Under the pieces are notes generated by a model. The model was given only the letters and a program-made list of their open reading frames with translations, was not told where the DNA came from and searched no databases. From contig JARWIR010000014.1 in NCBI GenBank assembly GCA_029959085.1, positions 11,578,001 through 11,642,000 on the forward strand: DNA of 64,000 bases, given 5' to 3'. The translations under genes were made by a program, and so were the position numbers. Source of the stretch: Nemophila menziesii. Its lineage: Eukaryota; Streptophyta; Magnoliopsida; Boraginales; Hydrophyllaceae. Of the stretch, positions 1-11,136 are shown piece by piece (position 1 is the stretch's first letter; each line of letters starts with the position of its first letter).

Positions 1-480
1 AGAAGGCCCGACGCACTCAAAAAACATATATTATGTGCCCAGTTCTGAGAAAGTATGCGAAAGTTAGCAGAAATCCTTCGGGGAACTTCAAAAACCTTAA
101 AAACGGTTTGCAACGTGTTTGGATGATAGAAACAAGCCAAAATCTTCACGTTATTATCCTTTCCGTGGTTAGGGTTCAGTGACTAAGGTTATGTGATTAT
201 GGTATAAGGTTTAGGTTTTAGGGTTTGGGATTTCTGGCTACGGTTTATTGTTAGAGTTTATGGTTAGTATTTAGGGCTTATGGTGATGGATTAGGTGTAG
301 GTTATAGGGTTAAGGTTTTGTGTTTATGGTTTAGGGTATAACGTTAGAGACTTTAGAAATTAGGGTTGAATGTTATGGTTGGTAAAACCCTAACTGAGCC
401 AAAATACGATATCCTAAAATAGAATATTAAAAACAACCTAAAAGTCAATAAAACACATCTCAACACGTAAAACAGATCAT
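1..480 (+). repeat. Left partial monomer
   Basis: The window opens at about monomer position 30 (AGAAGGCCCGACG), so roughly 29 bp of this copy lie outside. It carries GTGCCCAGTTCTG, a variant otherwise seen in the monomer at 2516-3024. It ends at the junction before 481. The array therefore continues to the left of the window. Confidence 0.95.
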
Positions 481-676
481 CTTAGATAACGAAGTTATAT
501 GTCAGTTCCAGAAGGCCCGACGCACTCAAAAAACATATATTATGTGCCCCATTCTGAGAAAGTATGCGAAAGTTAGCAGAAATCCTTCGGGGAACTTCAA
601 AAACCTTAAAAACGGTTTGCAACGTGTTTGGATGATAGAAACAAGCCAAACTCTTCACGTTATTATCATTTCCATA
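481..676 (+). repeat. Reference monomer: non-telomeric head
   Basis: I use 481-989 as a reference monomer. The first 196 bp show no resemblance to telomere repeats and I do not recognise their origin. They hold most of the subtype-defining differences: CCCGACG or CCCAACG, TTAGCAG, TTAGCAA or TAGCAA, CCTTAAA or CCATAAA, and CGTTATTATCC or CTTTATTTTTA. A short inverted repeat, ACATA-TAT-TATGT, lies at 531-543. The overlapping open frames on both strands fall here. Confidence 0.85.
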
Positions 677-877
677 GTTAGGGTTCACTGATTAAGGTTT
701 TTGGATTAGGGTATAAGGTTTAGTGTTTAGGGTTTGGGGTTTCTGGTTACGGTTTATTGTTCGAGTTTATGGTTAGTATTTAGGGCTTATGGTGATGGAT
801 TAGGTGTAGGTTATAGGGTTAAGGTTTTGTGTTTATGGTTTAGGGTATAACGTTAGAGACTTTAGAAATTAGGGTTG
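677..877 (+). repeat. Reference monomer: degenerate telomere-repeat domain
   Basis: About 200 bp of decayed (TTTAGGG)n on the plus strand. Exact TTTAGGG units occur at 726-732, 779-785 and 839-845, with many one- or two-base variants between them (GTTAGGG, TTATGGT, TTATAGGG, GTTAGAG). The strand is rich in G and T with very few C. The second exact unit is lost in copies with ATTTAGGCC. In a plant, such sequence is expected to derive from telomere DNA captured at an internal site; the present degeneracy shows it is old. Confidence 0.9.
730..752 (+). other. Candidate two-tetrad G-quadruplex core
   Basis: The plus strand has G runs GGG, GGGG, GG and GG separated by TTT, TTTCT and TTAC. This permits a two-layer quadruplex with short loops. 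The segment is among the best conserved in the array. Copies with TTAGGCTTTGGGG (16731, 19782, 21308 and others) lose the first run, and the monomer at 14692 gains a run through a 7-bp duplication. The fold is predicted by pattern only. Confidence 0.45.
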
Positions 878-902
878 AATGTTATGGTTGGTAAAACCCT
901 AA
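870..902. repeat. 8-bp inverted repeat around the telo-box
   Basis: TTAGGGTT at 870-877 is complementary to AACCCTAA at 895-902, with a 17-nt loop. The left arm is intact in copies with ATTAGGGTTGAATG or ATTAGGGTTTAATG and broken in copies with TTAAGGTCGAATG or TTAGGGTCGAATG, so hairpin potential follows the subtype. Confidence 0.7.
894..902 (-). promoter_or_regulatory. Telo-box AAACCCTAA, inverted relative to the telomere-like domain
   Basis: AAACCCTAA stands on the plus strand, so its telomeric sense is opposite to the preceding domain. The equivalent position (monomer 414-422) is kept in essentially every copy I read; the one clear break is AAAATCCTAAC near 29356. In plants this motif is the telo-box, a binding site for Myb-type telomere-repeat-binding proteins and known from promoters of translation genes. 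There is no gene beside it here, so a promoter role is unlikely; protein binding is an inference. Confidence 0.6.
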
Positions 903-989
903 CTGAGCCAAAATACGATATCCTAAAATAGAATATTAAAAACAACCTAAAAGTCAATAAAACACATATCAACACGTAAAACAGATCAT
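903..989 (+). repeat. Reference monomer: A-rich tail with EcoRV site
   Basis: The last 87 bp are A-rich and C-poor in T runs, with GATATC at 917-922. Almost every monomer keeps this EcoRV site at position 437; it is changed to AATATC at 15640, 18691 and 51767. Subtype differences are CAACC, CAGCC or CTACC, AAAGTC or AAATTC, and CAACACG or CAACTCG. I recognise no family for the tail. Confidence 0.8.
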
Positions 990-2515
990 CTTAGATGGCG
1001 AAGTTATATGTCAGTTCCAGAAGGCCCGACGCACACAAAAAACATATATTATGTGCCCCATTCTGAGAAAGTATGCGAAAGTTAGCAGAAATCCTTCGGG
1101 GAACTTCAAAAACCATAAAAACGGTTTGCAACGTGTTTGGATGATAAAAACAAGCCAAAATCTTCACGTTATTATCATTTCCGTGGTTAGTGTTCACTGA
1201 TTAAGGTTATGTGATTATGGTATAAGGTTTAGTGTTTAGGGTTTGGGGTTTCTGGTTACGGTTTATTGTTAGAGTTTATGGTTAGTGTTTAGGGATTATG
1301 GTGATGGATTAGGTGTAGGTTATAGGGTTAAGGTTTTGTGTTTATGGTTTAGGGTATAACGTTAGAGACTTTAGAAATTAGGGTTTAATGTTATGGTTGG
1401 TAAAACCCTAACTGAGCCAAAATACGATATCCTAAAATAGAATATTAAAAACAACCTAAAAGTCAATAAAACACATCTCAACACGTAAAACAGATCATCT
1501 TAGATGGCGAAGTTATATGTCAGTTCCAGAAGGCCCAACGCACTCAAAAAACATATATTATGTGCCCCATTCTGAGAAAGTATGCGAAAGTTAGCAGAAA
1601 TCCTTCGGGGAACTTCAAAAACCTTAAAAACGGTTTGCAACGTGTTTGGATGATAGAAACAAGCCAAAATCTTCACGTTATTATCCTTTCCGTGGTTAGG
1701 GTTCAGTGACTAAGGTTATGTGATTATGGTATAAGGTTTAGGTTTTAGGGTTTGGGGTTTCTGGCTACGGTTTATTGTTAGAGTTTATGGTTAGTATTTA
1801 GGGCTTATGGTGATGGATTAGGTGTAGGTTATAGGGTTAAGGTTTTGTGTTTATGGTTTAGGGTATAACGTTAGAGACTTTAGAAATTAGGGTTGAATGT
1901 TATGGTTGGTAAAACCCTAACTGAGCCAAAATACGATATCCTAAAACACAATATTAAAAACAACCTAAAAGTCAATAAAATACATCTCAACACGTAAAAC
2001 AGATCATCTTAGATGGCGAAGCTATCTGTCGGTCCCAGAAGGCCCAACGCACTCAAAAAACATATATTATGTGCCCCATTCTGAGAAAGTGTGCGAAAGT
2101 AGCAAAAATTCTTTGGGGAACTTCAAAAACCTTAAAATTGGTTTGCAAAGTGTTTGGATGATAGAAACAAGCCAAAATCTTCACGTTATTATCCTTTCCA
2201 TAGTTAGGGTTCAGTGACTAAGGTTTTTGGATTAGGGTATAAGGTTTAGAGTTTAGGGTTTGGGGTTTCTGGTTACGGTTTATTGTTAGAGTTTATGGTT
2301 AGTATTTAGTCCTTATGGTGATGGATTAGGTGTAGGTTATATGGTTAAGGTTTTGTGTTTATGGTTTAGGGTATAACGTTAGAGACTTTAGAAATTAGGG
2401 TCGAATGTTACGGTTGGTAAAACCCTAACTGACCCAAAATACGATATCCTAAAATAGAATATTAAAAACAACCTAAAAGTCAATAAAACACATGTCAACA
2501 CGTAAAACAGATCAT
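990..2515 (+). repeat. Three-monomer block, first copy
   Basis: This block (monomers 990, 1499, 2008) matches 3025-4541 in subtype order and in private variants: GCACACAAAAAAC in the first monomer, CCCAACG in the second, CTTTGGGG with AAAATTGG in the third. The 4-monomer offset (2,035 bp at its left edge, 2,026 bp at its right) differs only because of the 9 bp lost inside 3025-3524. Confidence 0.8.
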
Positions 2516-3024
2516 CTTATATGGCGAAGTTATATGTCAGTTCCAGAAGGCCCGACGCACTCAAAAAACATATATTATGTGCCCAGTTCTGAGAAAGTAT
2601 GCGAAAGTTAGCAGAAATCCTTCGGGGAACTTCAAAAACCTTAAAAACGGTTTGCAACGTGTTTGGATGATAGAAACAAGCCAAAATCTTCACGTTATTA
2701 TCCTTTCCGTGGTTAGGGTTCAGTGACTAAGGTTATGTGATTATGGTATAAGGTTTAGTGTTTAGGGTTTGGGGTTTCTGGTTACGGTTTATTGTAAGAG
2801 TTTATGGTTAGTATTTAGGCCTTATGGTGATGGATTACGTGTAGGTTATATGGTTAAGGTTTTGTGTTTATGGTTTAGGGTATAACGTTAGAGACTTTAG
2901 AAATTAGGGTTGAATGTTATGGTTGGTAAAACCCTAACTGAGCCAAAATACGATATCCTAAAATAGAATATTAAAAACAACCTAAAAGTCAATAAAACAC
3001 ATCTCAACACGTAAAACAGATCAT

Positions 3025-4541
3025 CTTAGATTATATGTCAGTTCCAGAAGGCCCGACGCACACAAAAAACATATATTATGTGCCCCATTCTGAGAAAGTA
3101 TGCGAAAGTTAGCAGAAATCCTTCGGGGAACTTCAAAAACCATAAAAACGGTTTGCAACGTGTTTGGATGATAGAAACAAGCCAAAATCTTCACGTTATT
3201 ATCATTTCCGTGGTTAGTGTTCACTGATTAAGGTTATGTGATTATGGTATAAGGTTTAGTGTTTAGGGTTTGGGGTTTCTGGTTACGGTTTATTGTTAGA
3301 GTTATGGTTAGTGTTTAGGGCTTATGGTGATGGATTAGGTGTAGGTTATAGGGTTAAGGTTTTGTGTTTATGGTTTAGGGTATAACGTTAGAGACTTTAG
3401 AAATTAGGGTTTAATGTTATGGTTGGTAAAACCCTAACTGAGCCAAAATACGATATCCTAAAATAGAATATTAAAAACAGCCTAAAAGTCAATAAAACAC
3501 ATCTCAACACGTAAAACAGATCATCTTAGATGGCGAAGTTATATGTCAGTTCCAGAAGGCCCAACGCACTCAAAAAACATATATTTTGTGCCCCATTCTG
3601 AGAAAGTATGCGAAAGTTAGCATAAATCCTTCGGGGAACTTCAAAAACCTTAAAAACGGTTTGCAACGTGTTTGGATGATAGAAACAAGCCAAAATCTTC
3701 ACGTTATTATCCTTTCCGTGGTTAGGGTTCAGTGACTAAGGTTATGTGATTATGGTATAAGGTTTAGGTTATAGGATTTGGGGTTTCTGGCTACGGTTTA
3801 TTGTTAGAGTTTATGGTTAGTATTTAGGGCTTATGGTGATGGATTAGGTGTAGGTTATAGGGTTAAGGTTTTGTGTTTATGGTTTAGGGTATAACGTTAG
3901 AGACTTTAGAAATTAGGGTTGAATGTTATGGTTGGTAAAACCCTAACTGAGCCAAAATACGATATCCTAAAATAGAATATTAAAAACAACCTAAAAGTCA
4001 ATAAAACACATCTCAACACGTAAAACAGATCATCTTAGATGGCGAAGCTATCTGTCGGTCCCAGAAGGCCCAACGCACTCAAAAAACATATATTATGTGC
4101 CCCATTCTGAGAAAGTGTGCGAAAGTAGCAAAAATTCTTTGGGGAACTTCAAAAACCTTAAAATTGGTTTGCAAAGTGTTTGGATGATAGAAACAAGCCA
4201 AAATCTTCACGTTATTATCATTTCCATAGTTAGGGTTCAGTGACTAAGGTTATGTGAGTATGGTATAAGGTTTAGTGTTTAGGGTTTGGGGTTTCTGGTT
4301 ACGGTTTATTGTTAGAGTTTATGGTTAGTATTTAGGGCTTATGGTGATGGATTAGGTGTAGGTTATATGGTTAAGGTTTTGTGTTTATGGTTTAGGGTAT
4401 AACGTTAGAGACTTTAGAAATTAGGGTCGAATGTTACGGTTGGTAAAACCCTAACTGACCCAAAATACGATATCCTAAAATAGAATATTAAAAACAACCT
4501 AAAAGTCAATAAAACACATGTCAACACGTAAAACTGATCAT
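3025..4541 (+). repeat. Three-monomer block, second copy
   Basis: This is the partner of 990-2515. Private changes since the duplication include the 8-bp junction-side deletion near 3028, TATTTTGTG near 3583, TTAGCATAAATCC near 3620 and GTTATAGGATTTGG near 3770. They show divergence after copying. Confidence 0.8.
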
Positions 4542-6570
4542 CTTATATGGCGAAGCTATCTGTCGGTCCCAGAAGGCCCAACGCACTCAAAAAACATATA
4601 TTATGTGCCCCATTCTGAGAAAGTATGAGAAAGTAGCAAAAATTCTCCGGGGAACTTAAAAAACCTTAAAAACGGTTTGCAAAGTGTTTGGATGATAGAA
4701 ACAAGCCAAAATCTTCACGTTATTATCATTTCCATAGTTAGGGTTCACTGATTACGGGTTTTGGATTATGGTATAAGGTTTAGTGTTTAGGGTTTGGGGT
4801 TTCTGGTTACGGTTTATTGTAAGAGTTTATGGTTAGTATTTAGGCCTTATGGTGATGGATTAGGTGTAGGTTATATGGTTAAGGTATTGTGTTTATGGTT
4901 TAGGGTATAACGTTAGAGACTTTAGAAATTAGGGTTTAATGTTATGGTTGGTAAAACCCTAACTGGCCCAAAATACGATATCCTAAAATAGAATATTAAA
5001 AACAGCCTAAAATTCAATAAAATACATCTCAACACGTAAAACAGATCATCTTAGATGGCGAAGTTATATGTCAGTTCCAGAAGGCCCGACGCACTCAAAA
5101 AACATATACTATGTGCCCCATTCTGAGAAAGTATGCGAAAGTTAGCAGAAATCCTTCGGGGAACAAAAACCTTAAAAACGGTTTGCAACGTGTTTGGATG
5201 ATAGAAACAAGCCAAAATCTTCACGTTAGTATCCTTTCCGTGGTTAGGGTTCAGTGACTAAGGTTATGTGATTATGGTATAAGGTTTAGTGTTTAGGGTT
5301 TGGGGTTTCTGGCTACGGTTTATTGTTAGAGTTTATGGTTAGTATTTAAGGCTTATGGTGATGGATTAGGTGTAGGTTATAGGGTTAAGGTTTTGTGTTT
5401 ATGGTTTAGGGTATAACGTTAGAGACTTTAGAAATTAGGGTTGAATGTTATGAGTGGTAAAACCCTAACTGAGCCAAAATACGATATCCTAAAATAGAAT
5501 ATTAAAAACAACCTAAAAGTCAATAAAACACATCTCAATACGTAAAACAGATCATCTTAGATGGCGAAGCTATTGTCGGTCCCAGAAGGCCCAACGCACT
5601 CAAAAAACATATATTATGTGCCCAATTCTGAGAAAGTGTGCGAAAGTAGCAAAAATTCTTCGGGGAACTTCAAAAACCTTAAAATTGGTTTGCAAAGTGT
5701 TTGGATGATAGAAACAAGCCAAAATCTTCACGTTATTATCATTTCCATAGTTAGGGTTCACTGATTAAGGTTTTTGGATTAGGGTATAAGGTTTAGAGAT
5801 TAGGGTTTGGGGTTTCTGGTTACGGTTTATTGTTAGAGTTTATGGTTAGTGTTTAGGCCTTATGGTGATGGATTAGGTGTAGGTTATATGGTTAAGGTTT
5901 TGTGTTTATGGTTTAGGGTATAACGTTAGAGACTTTAGAAATTAGGGTCGAATGTTACGGTTGGTAAAACCCTAACTGACCCAAAATACGATATCCTAAA
6001 ATAGAATATTAAAAACAGCCTAAAAGTCAATAAAACACATCTCAACACGTAAAACATATCATCTTATATGGCGAAGCTATCTGTCGGTCCCAGAAGGTCC
6101 AACGCACTCAAAAAACATATATTATGTGCCCCATTCTGAGAAAGTATGCGAAAGTAGCAAAAATTCTCCGTGGAACTTCAAAAACCTTAAAAACGGTTTG
6201 CAAATTGTTTGGATGATAGAAACAAGCCAAAATCTTCACGTTATTATCCTTTTCGTGGTTAGGGTTCAGTGACTAAGGTTATGTGATTATGGTATAAGGT
6301 TTAGTGTTTAGGGTTTGGGGTTTCTGGTTACGGTTTATTGTTAGAGTTTATGGTTAGTATTTAAGGATTATGGTGATGGATTAGGTGTAGGTTATAGGGT
6401 TAAGGTTTTGTGTTTATGGTTTAGGGTATAACGTTAGAGACTTTAGAAATTAGGGTTGAATGTTATGGTTGGTAAAACCCTAACTGAGCCAAAATACGAT
6501 ATCCTAAAATAGAATATTAAAAACAGCCTAAAAGTCAATAAAACACATCTCAACTCGTAAAACAGATCAT

Positions 6571-8091
6571 CTTAGATGGCGAAGTTATATGTCAGTTCCA
6601 GAAGGCCCGACGCACTCAAAAAACATATATTATGTGCCCCATTCTGAGAAAGTATGCGAAAGTTAGCAAAAATCCTTCGGGGAACTTCAAAAACCATAAA
6701 AACGGTTTGCAACGTGTTTGGATCAAAGAAACAAGCCAAAATCTTCACTTTATTTTTATTTCCGTGGTTAGGGTTCACTGATTAAGGTTATGTGATTATG
6801 GTATAAGGTTTAGTGTTTAGGGTTTGGGGTTTCTGGTTACGTTTTATTGTTAGAGTTTATGGTTAGTGTTTAGGGCTTATGGTGATGGATTAGGTGTAGG
6901 TTATAGGGTTAAGGTTTTGTGTATATGGTTTAGGGTATAACGTTAGAGACTTTAGAAATTAGGGTTGAATGTTATGAGTGGTAAAACCCTAACTGAGCCA
7001 AAATACGATATCCTAAAATAGAATATTAAAAACAGCGTAAAAGTCAATAAAACACATCTCAACACGTAAAACAGATCATCTTAGATGGCGAAGTTATATG
7101 TCTGTTCCAGAATGCCAAACGCACTAAAAAAACATATATTATGTGCCCCATTCTGAGAAAGTATGCGAAAGTAGCAAAAATTCTCCGGGGAACTTCAAAA
7201 ACCTTAAACGGTTTGCAAAGTGTTTGGATGATATAAACAAGCCAAAATCTTCACGTTATTATCATTTCCATAGTTAGGGTTCACTGATTACGGGTTTTGG
7301 ATTAGGGTATAAGGTTTAGTGTTTAGGGTTTGGGGTTTCTGGTTACGGTTTATTGTTAGAGTTTATGGTTAGTATTTAGGCCTTATGGTGATGGATTAGG
7401 TGTAGGTTATATGGTTAAGGTTTTGTGTTTATGGTTTAGGGTATAACGTTAGAGACTTTAGAAATTAGGGTTGAATGTTACGGTTGGTAAAACCCTAACT
7501 GGCCCAAAATACGATATCCTAAAATAGAATATTAAAAACTACCTAAAATTCAATAAAATACATCTCAACACGTAAAACAGATCATCTTATATGGCAAAGT
7601 TATATGTCAGTTTCAGAAGGCCCGACGCACTCAAAAAACATATATTATGTGCCCCATTCTGAGAAAGTATGCGAAAGTTAGCAAAAATCCTTCGGGGAAC
7701 AAAAACCTTAAAAACGGTTTGCAACGTGTTTGGATGATAGAAACAAGCCAAAATCTTCACGTTATTATCCTTTCCGTGGTTAGGGTTCAGTGACTAAGGT
7801 TATGTGATTATGGTATAAGGTTTAGTGTTTAGGGTTTGGGGTTTCTGGTTACGGTTTATTGTTAGAGTTTATGGTTAGTATTTAAGGCTTATGGTGATGG
7901 ATTAGGTGTAGTTTATAGGGTTAAGGTTTTGTGTTTATGGTTTAGGGTATAACGTTAGAGACTTTAGAAATTAGGGTTGAATGTTATGGTTGGTAAAACC
8001 CTAACTGAGCCAAAATACGATATCCTAAAATAGAATATTAAAAACGGCCTAAAAGTCAATAATACACATCTCAACTCGTAAAATAGATCAT
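6571..8091 (+). repeat. HOR domain 1, copy 1
   Basis: Monomers 6571 (A), 7080 (B), 7586 (C). The B monomer is short (506 bp), lacks two A's in CCTTAAACGG and has AGAATGCCAAACGC. The A monomer has GGATCAAAGAAAC instead of GGATGATAGAAAC. This is the most divergent copy at the left edge of the HOR. Confidence 0.9.
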
Positions 8092-9614
8092 CTTAGATGG
8101 CGAAGTTATATATCAGTTCCAGAAGGCCCGACGCACTCAAAAAACATATATTATGTGCCCCATTCTGAGAAAGTATGCGAAAGTTAGCAAAAATCCTTCG
8201 GGGAACTTCAAAAACCATAAAAACGGTTTGCAACGTGTTTGGATGATAGAAACAAGCCAAAATCTTCACTTTATTTTTATTTCCGTGGTTAGGGTTCACT
8301 GATCAAGGTTATGTGATTATGGTATAAGGTTTAGTGTTTAGGGTTTGGGGTTTCTGGTTACGGTTTATTGTTAGAGTTTATGGTTAGTGTTTAGGGCTTA
8401 TGGTGATGGATTAGGTGTAGGTTATAGGGTTAAGGTTTTGTGTATATGGTTTAGGGTATAACGTTAGAGACTTTAGAAATTAGGGTTGAATGTTATGAGT
8501 GGTAAAACCCTAACTGAGCCAAAATACGATATCCTAAAATAGAATATTAAAAACAGCCTAAAAGTCAATAAAACACATCTCAACACGTAAAACAGATCAT
8601 CTTAGATGGCGAAGTTATATGTCTGTTCCAGAAGGCCCAACGCACTCAAAAAACATATATTATGTGCCCCATTCTGAGAAAGTATGCGAAAGTAGCAAAA
8701 ATTCTTCGGGGAACTTCAAAAACCTTAAAAACGGTTTGCAAAGTGTTTGGATGATAGAAACAAGCCAAAATCTTCACGTTATTATCATTTCCATAGTTAG
8801 GGTTCACTGATTACGGGTTTTGGATTAGGGTATAAGGTTTAGTGTTTAGGGTTTGGGGTTTCTGGTTACGGTTTATTGTTAGAGTTTATGGTTAGTATTT
8901 AGGCCTTATGGTGATGGATTAGGTGTAGGTTATATGGTTAAGGTTTTGTGTTTATGGTTTAGGGTATAACGTTAGAGACTTTAGAAATTAGGGTTGAATG
9001 TTACGGTTGGTAAAACCCTAACTGGCCCAAAATACGATATCCTAAAATAGAATATTAAAAACTACCTAAAATTCAATAAAATACATCTCAACACGTAAAA
9101 CAGATCATCTTAGATGGCGAAGTTATATGTCAGTTCCAGAAGGCCCGACGCACTCAAAAAACATATATTATGTGCCCCATTCTGAGAAAGTATGCGAAAG
9201 TTAGCAAAAATCCTTCGGGGAACAAAAACCTTAAAAACGGTTTGCAACGTGTTTGGATGATAGAAACAAGCCAAAATCTTCACGTTATTATCCTTTCCGT
9301 GGTTAGGGTTCAGTGATTAAGGTTATGTGATTATGGTATAAGGTTTAGTGTTTAGGGTTTGGGGTTTCTGGTTACGGTTTATTGTTAGAGTTTATGGTTA
9401 GTATTTAAGGCTTATGGTGATGGATTAGGTGTAGTTTATAGGGTTAAGGTTTTGTGTTTATGGTTTAGGGTATAACGTTAGAGACTTTAGAAATTAGGGT
9501 TGAATGTTATGGTTGGTAAAACCCTAACTGAGCCAAAATACGATATCCTAAAATAGAATATTAAAAACAGCCAAAAAGTCAATAAAACACATCTCAACTC
9601 GTAAAACAGATCAT
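8092..9614 (+). repeat. HOR domain 1, copy 2
   Basis: Monomers 8092 (A), 8601 (B), 9109 (C). The A monomer has TTATATATCAG near its start. The C monomer ends with CAGCCAAAAAGTC, the variant that also precedes copy 5. Confidence 0.9.
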
Positions 9615-11136
9615 CTTAGATGGCGAAGTTATATGTCAGTTCCAGAAGACCCGACGCACTCAAAAAACATATATTATGTGCCCCATTCTGAGAAAGTATG
9701 CGAAAGTTAGCAAAACTCCTTCGGGGAACTTCAAAAACCATAAAAACGGTTTGCAACGTGTTTGGATGATAGAAACAAGCCAAAATCTTCACTTTATTTT
9801 TATTTCCGTGGTTAGGGTTCACTGATTAAGGTTATGTGATTATGGTATAAGGTTTAGTGTTTAGGGTTTGGGGTTTCTGGTTACGGTTTATTGTTAGAGT
9901 TTATGGTTAGTGTTTAGGGCTTATGGTGATGGATTAGGTGTAGGTTATAGGGTTAAGGTTTTGTGTATATGGTTTAGGGTATAACGTTAGAGACTTTAGA
10001 AATTAGGGTTGAATGTTATGAGTGGTAAAACCCTAACTGAGCCAAAATACGATATCCTAAAATAGAATATTAAAAACAGCCTAAAAGTCAATAAAACACA
10101 TCTCAACACGTAAAACAGATCATCTTAGATGGAGAAGTTATATGTCTGTTCCAGAAGGCCCAACGCACTCAAAAAACATATATTATGTGCCCCATTCTGA
10201 GAAAGTATGCGAAAGTAGCAAAAATTCTTCGGGGAACTTCAAAAACCTTAAAAACGGTTTGCAAAGTGTTTGGATGATAGAAACAAGCCAAAATCTTCAC
10301 GTTATTATCATTTCCATAGTTAGGGTTCACTGATTACGGGTTTTGGATTAGGGTATAAGGTTTAGTGTTTAGGGTTTGGGGTTTCTGGTTACGGTTTATT
10401 GTTAGAGTTTATGGTTAGTATTTAGGCCTTATGGTGATGGATTAGGTGTAGGTTATATGGTTAAGGTTTTGTGTTTATGGTTTAGGGTATAACGTTAGAG
10501 ACTTTAGAAATTAGGGTTGAATGTTACGGTTGGTAAAACCCTAACTGGCCCAAAATACGATATCCTAAACTAGAATATTAAAAACTACCTAAAATTCAAT
10601 AAAATACATCTCAACACGTAAAACAGATCATCTTAGATGGCGAAGTTATATGTCAGTTCCAGAAGGCCCGACGCACTCAAAAAACATATATTATGTGCCC
10701 CATTCTGAGAAAGTATGCGAAAGTTAGCAAAAATCCTTCGGGGAACAAAAACCTTAAAAACGGTTTGCAACGTGTTTGGATGATAGAAACAAGCCAAAAT
10801 CTTCACGTTATTATCCTTTCCGTGGTTAGGGTTCAGTGACTAAGGTTATGTGATTATGGTATAAGGTTAGTGTTTAGGGTTTGGGGTTTCTGGTTACGGT
10901 TTATTTTTAGAGTTTATGGTTAGTATTTAAGGCTTATGGTGATGGATTAGGTGTAGTTTATAGGGTTAAGGTTTTGTGTTTATGGTTTAGGGTATAACGT
11001 TAGAGACTTTAGAAATTAGGGTTGAATGTTATGGTTGGTAAAACCCTAACTGAGCCAAAATACGATATCCTAAAATAGAATATTAAAAACAGCCTAAAAG
11101 TCAATAAAACACATCTCAACTCGTAAAACAGATCAT
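9615..11136 (+). repeat. HOR domain 1, copy 3
   Basis: Monomers 9615 (A), 10124 (B), 10632 (C). The A monomer shares AGAAGACCCGACG and GCAAAACTCC with copy 5. The C monomer is 505 bp (one T lost in AAGGTTAGTG). Confidence 0.9.

Larger units (their letters stand above)
481..6570 (+). repeat. Mixed-subtype zone, 12 monomers
   Basis: Monomers start at 481, 990, 1499, 2008, 2516, 3025, 3525, 4034, 4542, 5050, 5556 and 6063. No simple short HOR runs through the zone, but 990-2515 recurs as 3025-4541: both begin with GCACACAAAAAAC and CCATAAAAACGG copies and both end with a copy carrying GAAGCTATCTGTCGGTCCC, TGTGCGAAAG and AAAATTGG. That subtype returns at 5556, each time (4034/4542, 5556/6063) followed by a copy with TTCTCCG. 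The monomer at 3025 is only 500 bp because of an 8-bp loss next to its junction and a 1-bp loss in GAGTTATGG. Confidence 0.85.

Noticed and set aside
601..640. CENP-B-box-like motif around CTTCGGGG or AACGG in the head
   Set aside because: The spacing and core bases do not match the mammalian box, and plants are not known to depend on it.
482..688. 68-codon minus-strand open frame, repeated through the array
   Set aside because: It begins at GTG, which eukaryotic nuclear genes do not normally use, lies wholly in a satellite monomer, has no recognisable domain, and is broken in most subtypes.
5561..5764. 67-codon plus-strand frame beginning ATGGCGAAG
   Set aside because: It arises from a one-base deletion (GCTATTGTC for GCTATCTGTC) that joins the junction ATG to the usual plus frame. 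It is a private mutation of one satellite copy.
8619..8810. 63-codon plus-strand ATG open frame, repeated in B-type monomers
   Set aside because: It is open only where a one-base deletion removes a TAG and shifts the frame. It has no known domain, and its last codons run into the telomere-like repeat.
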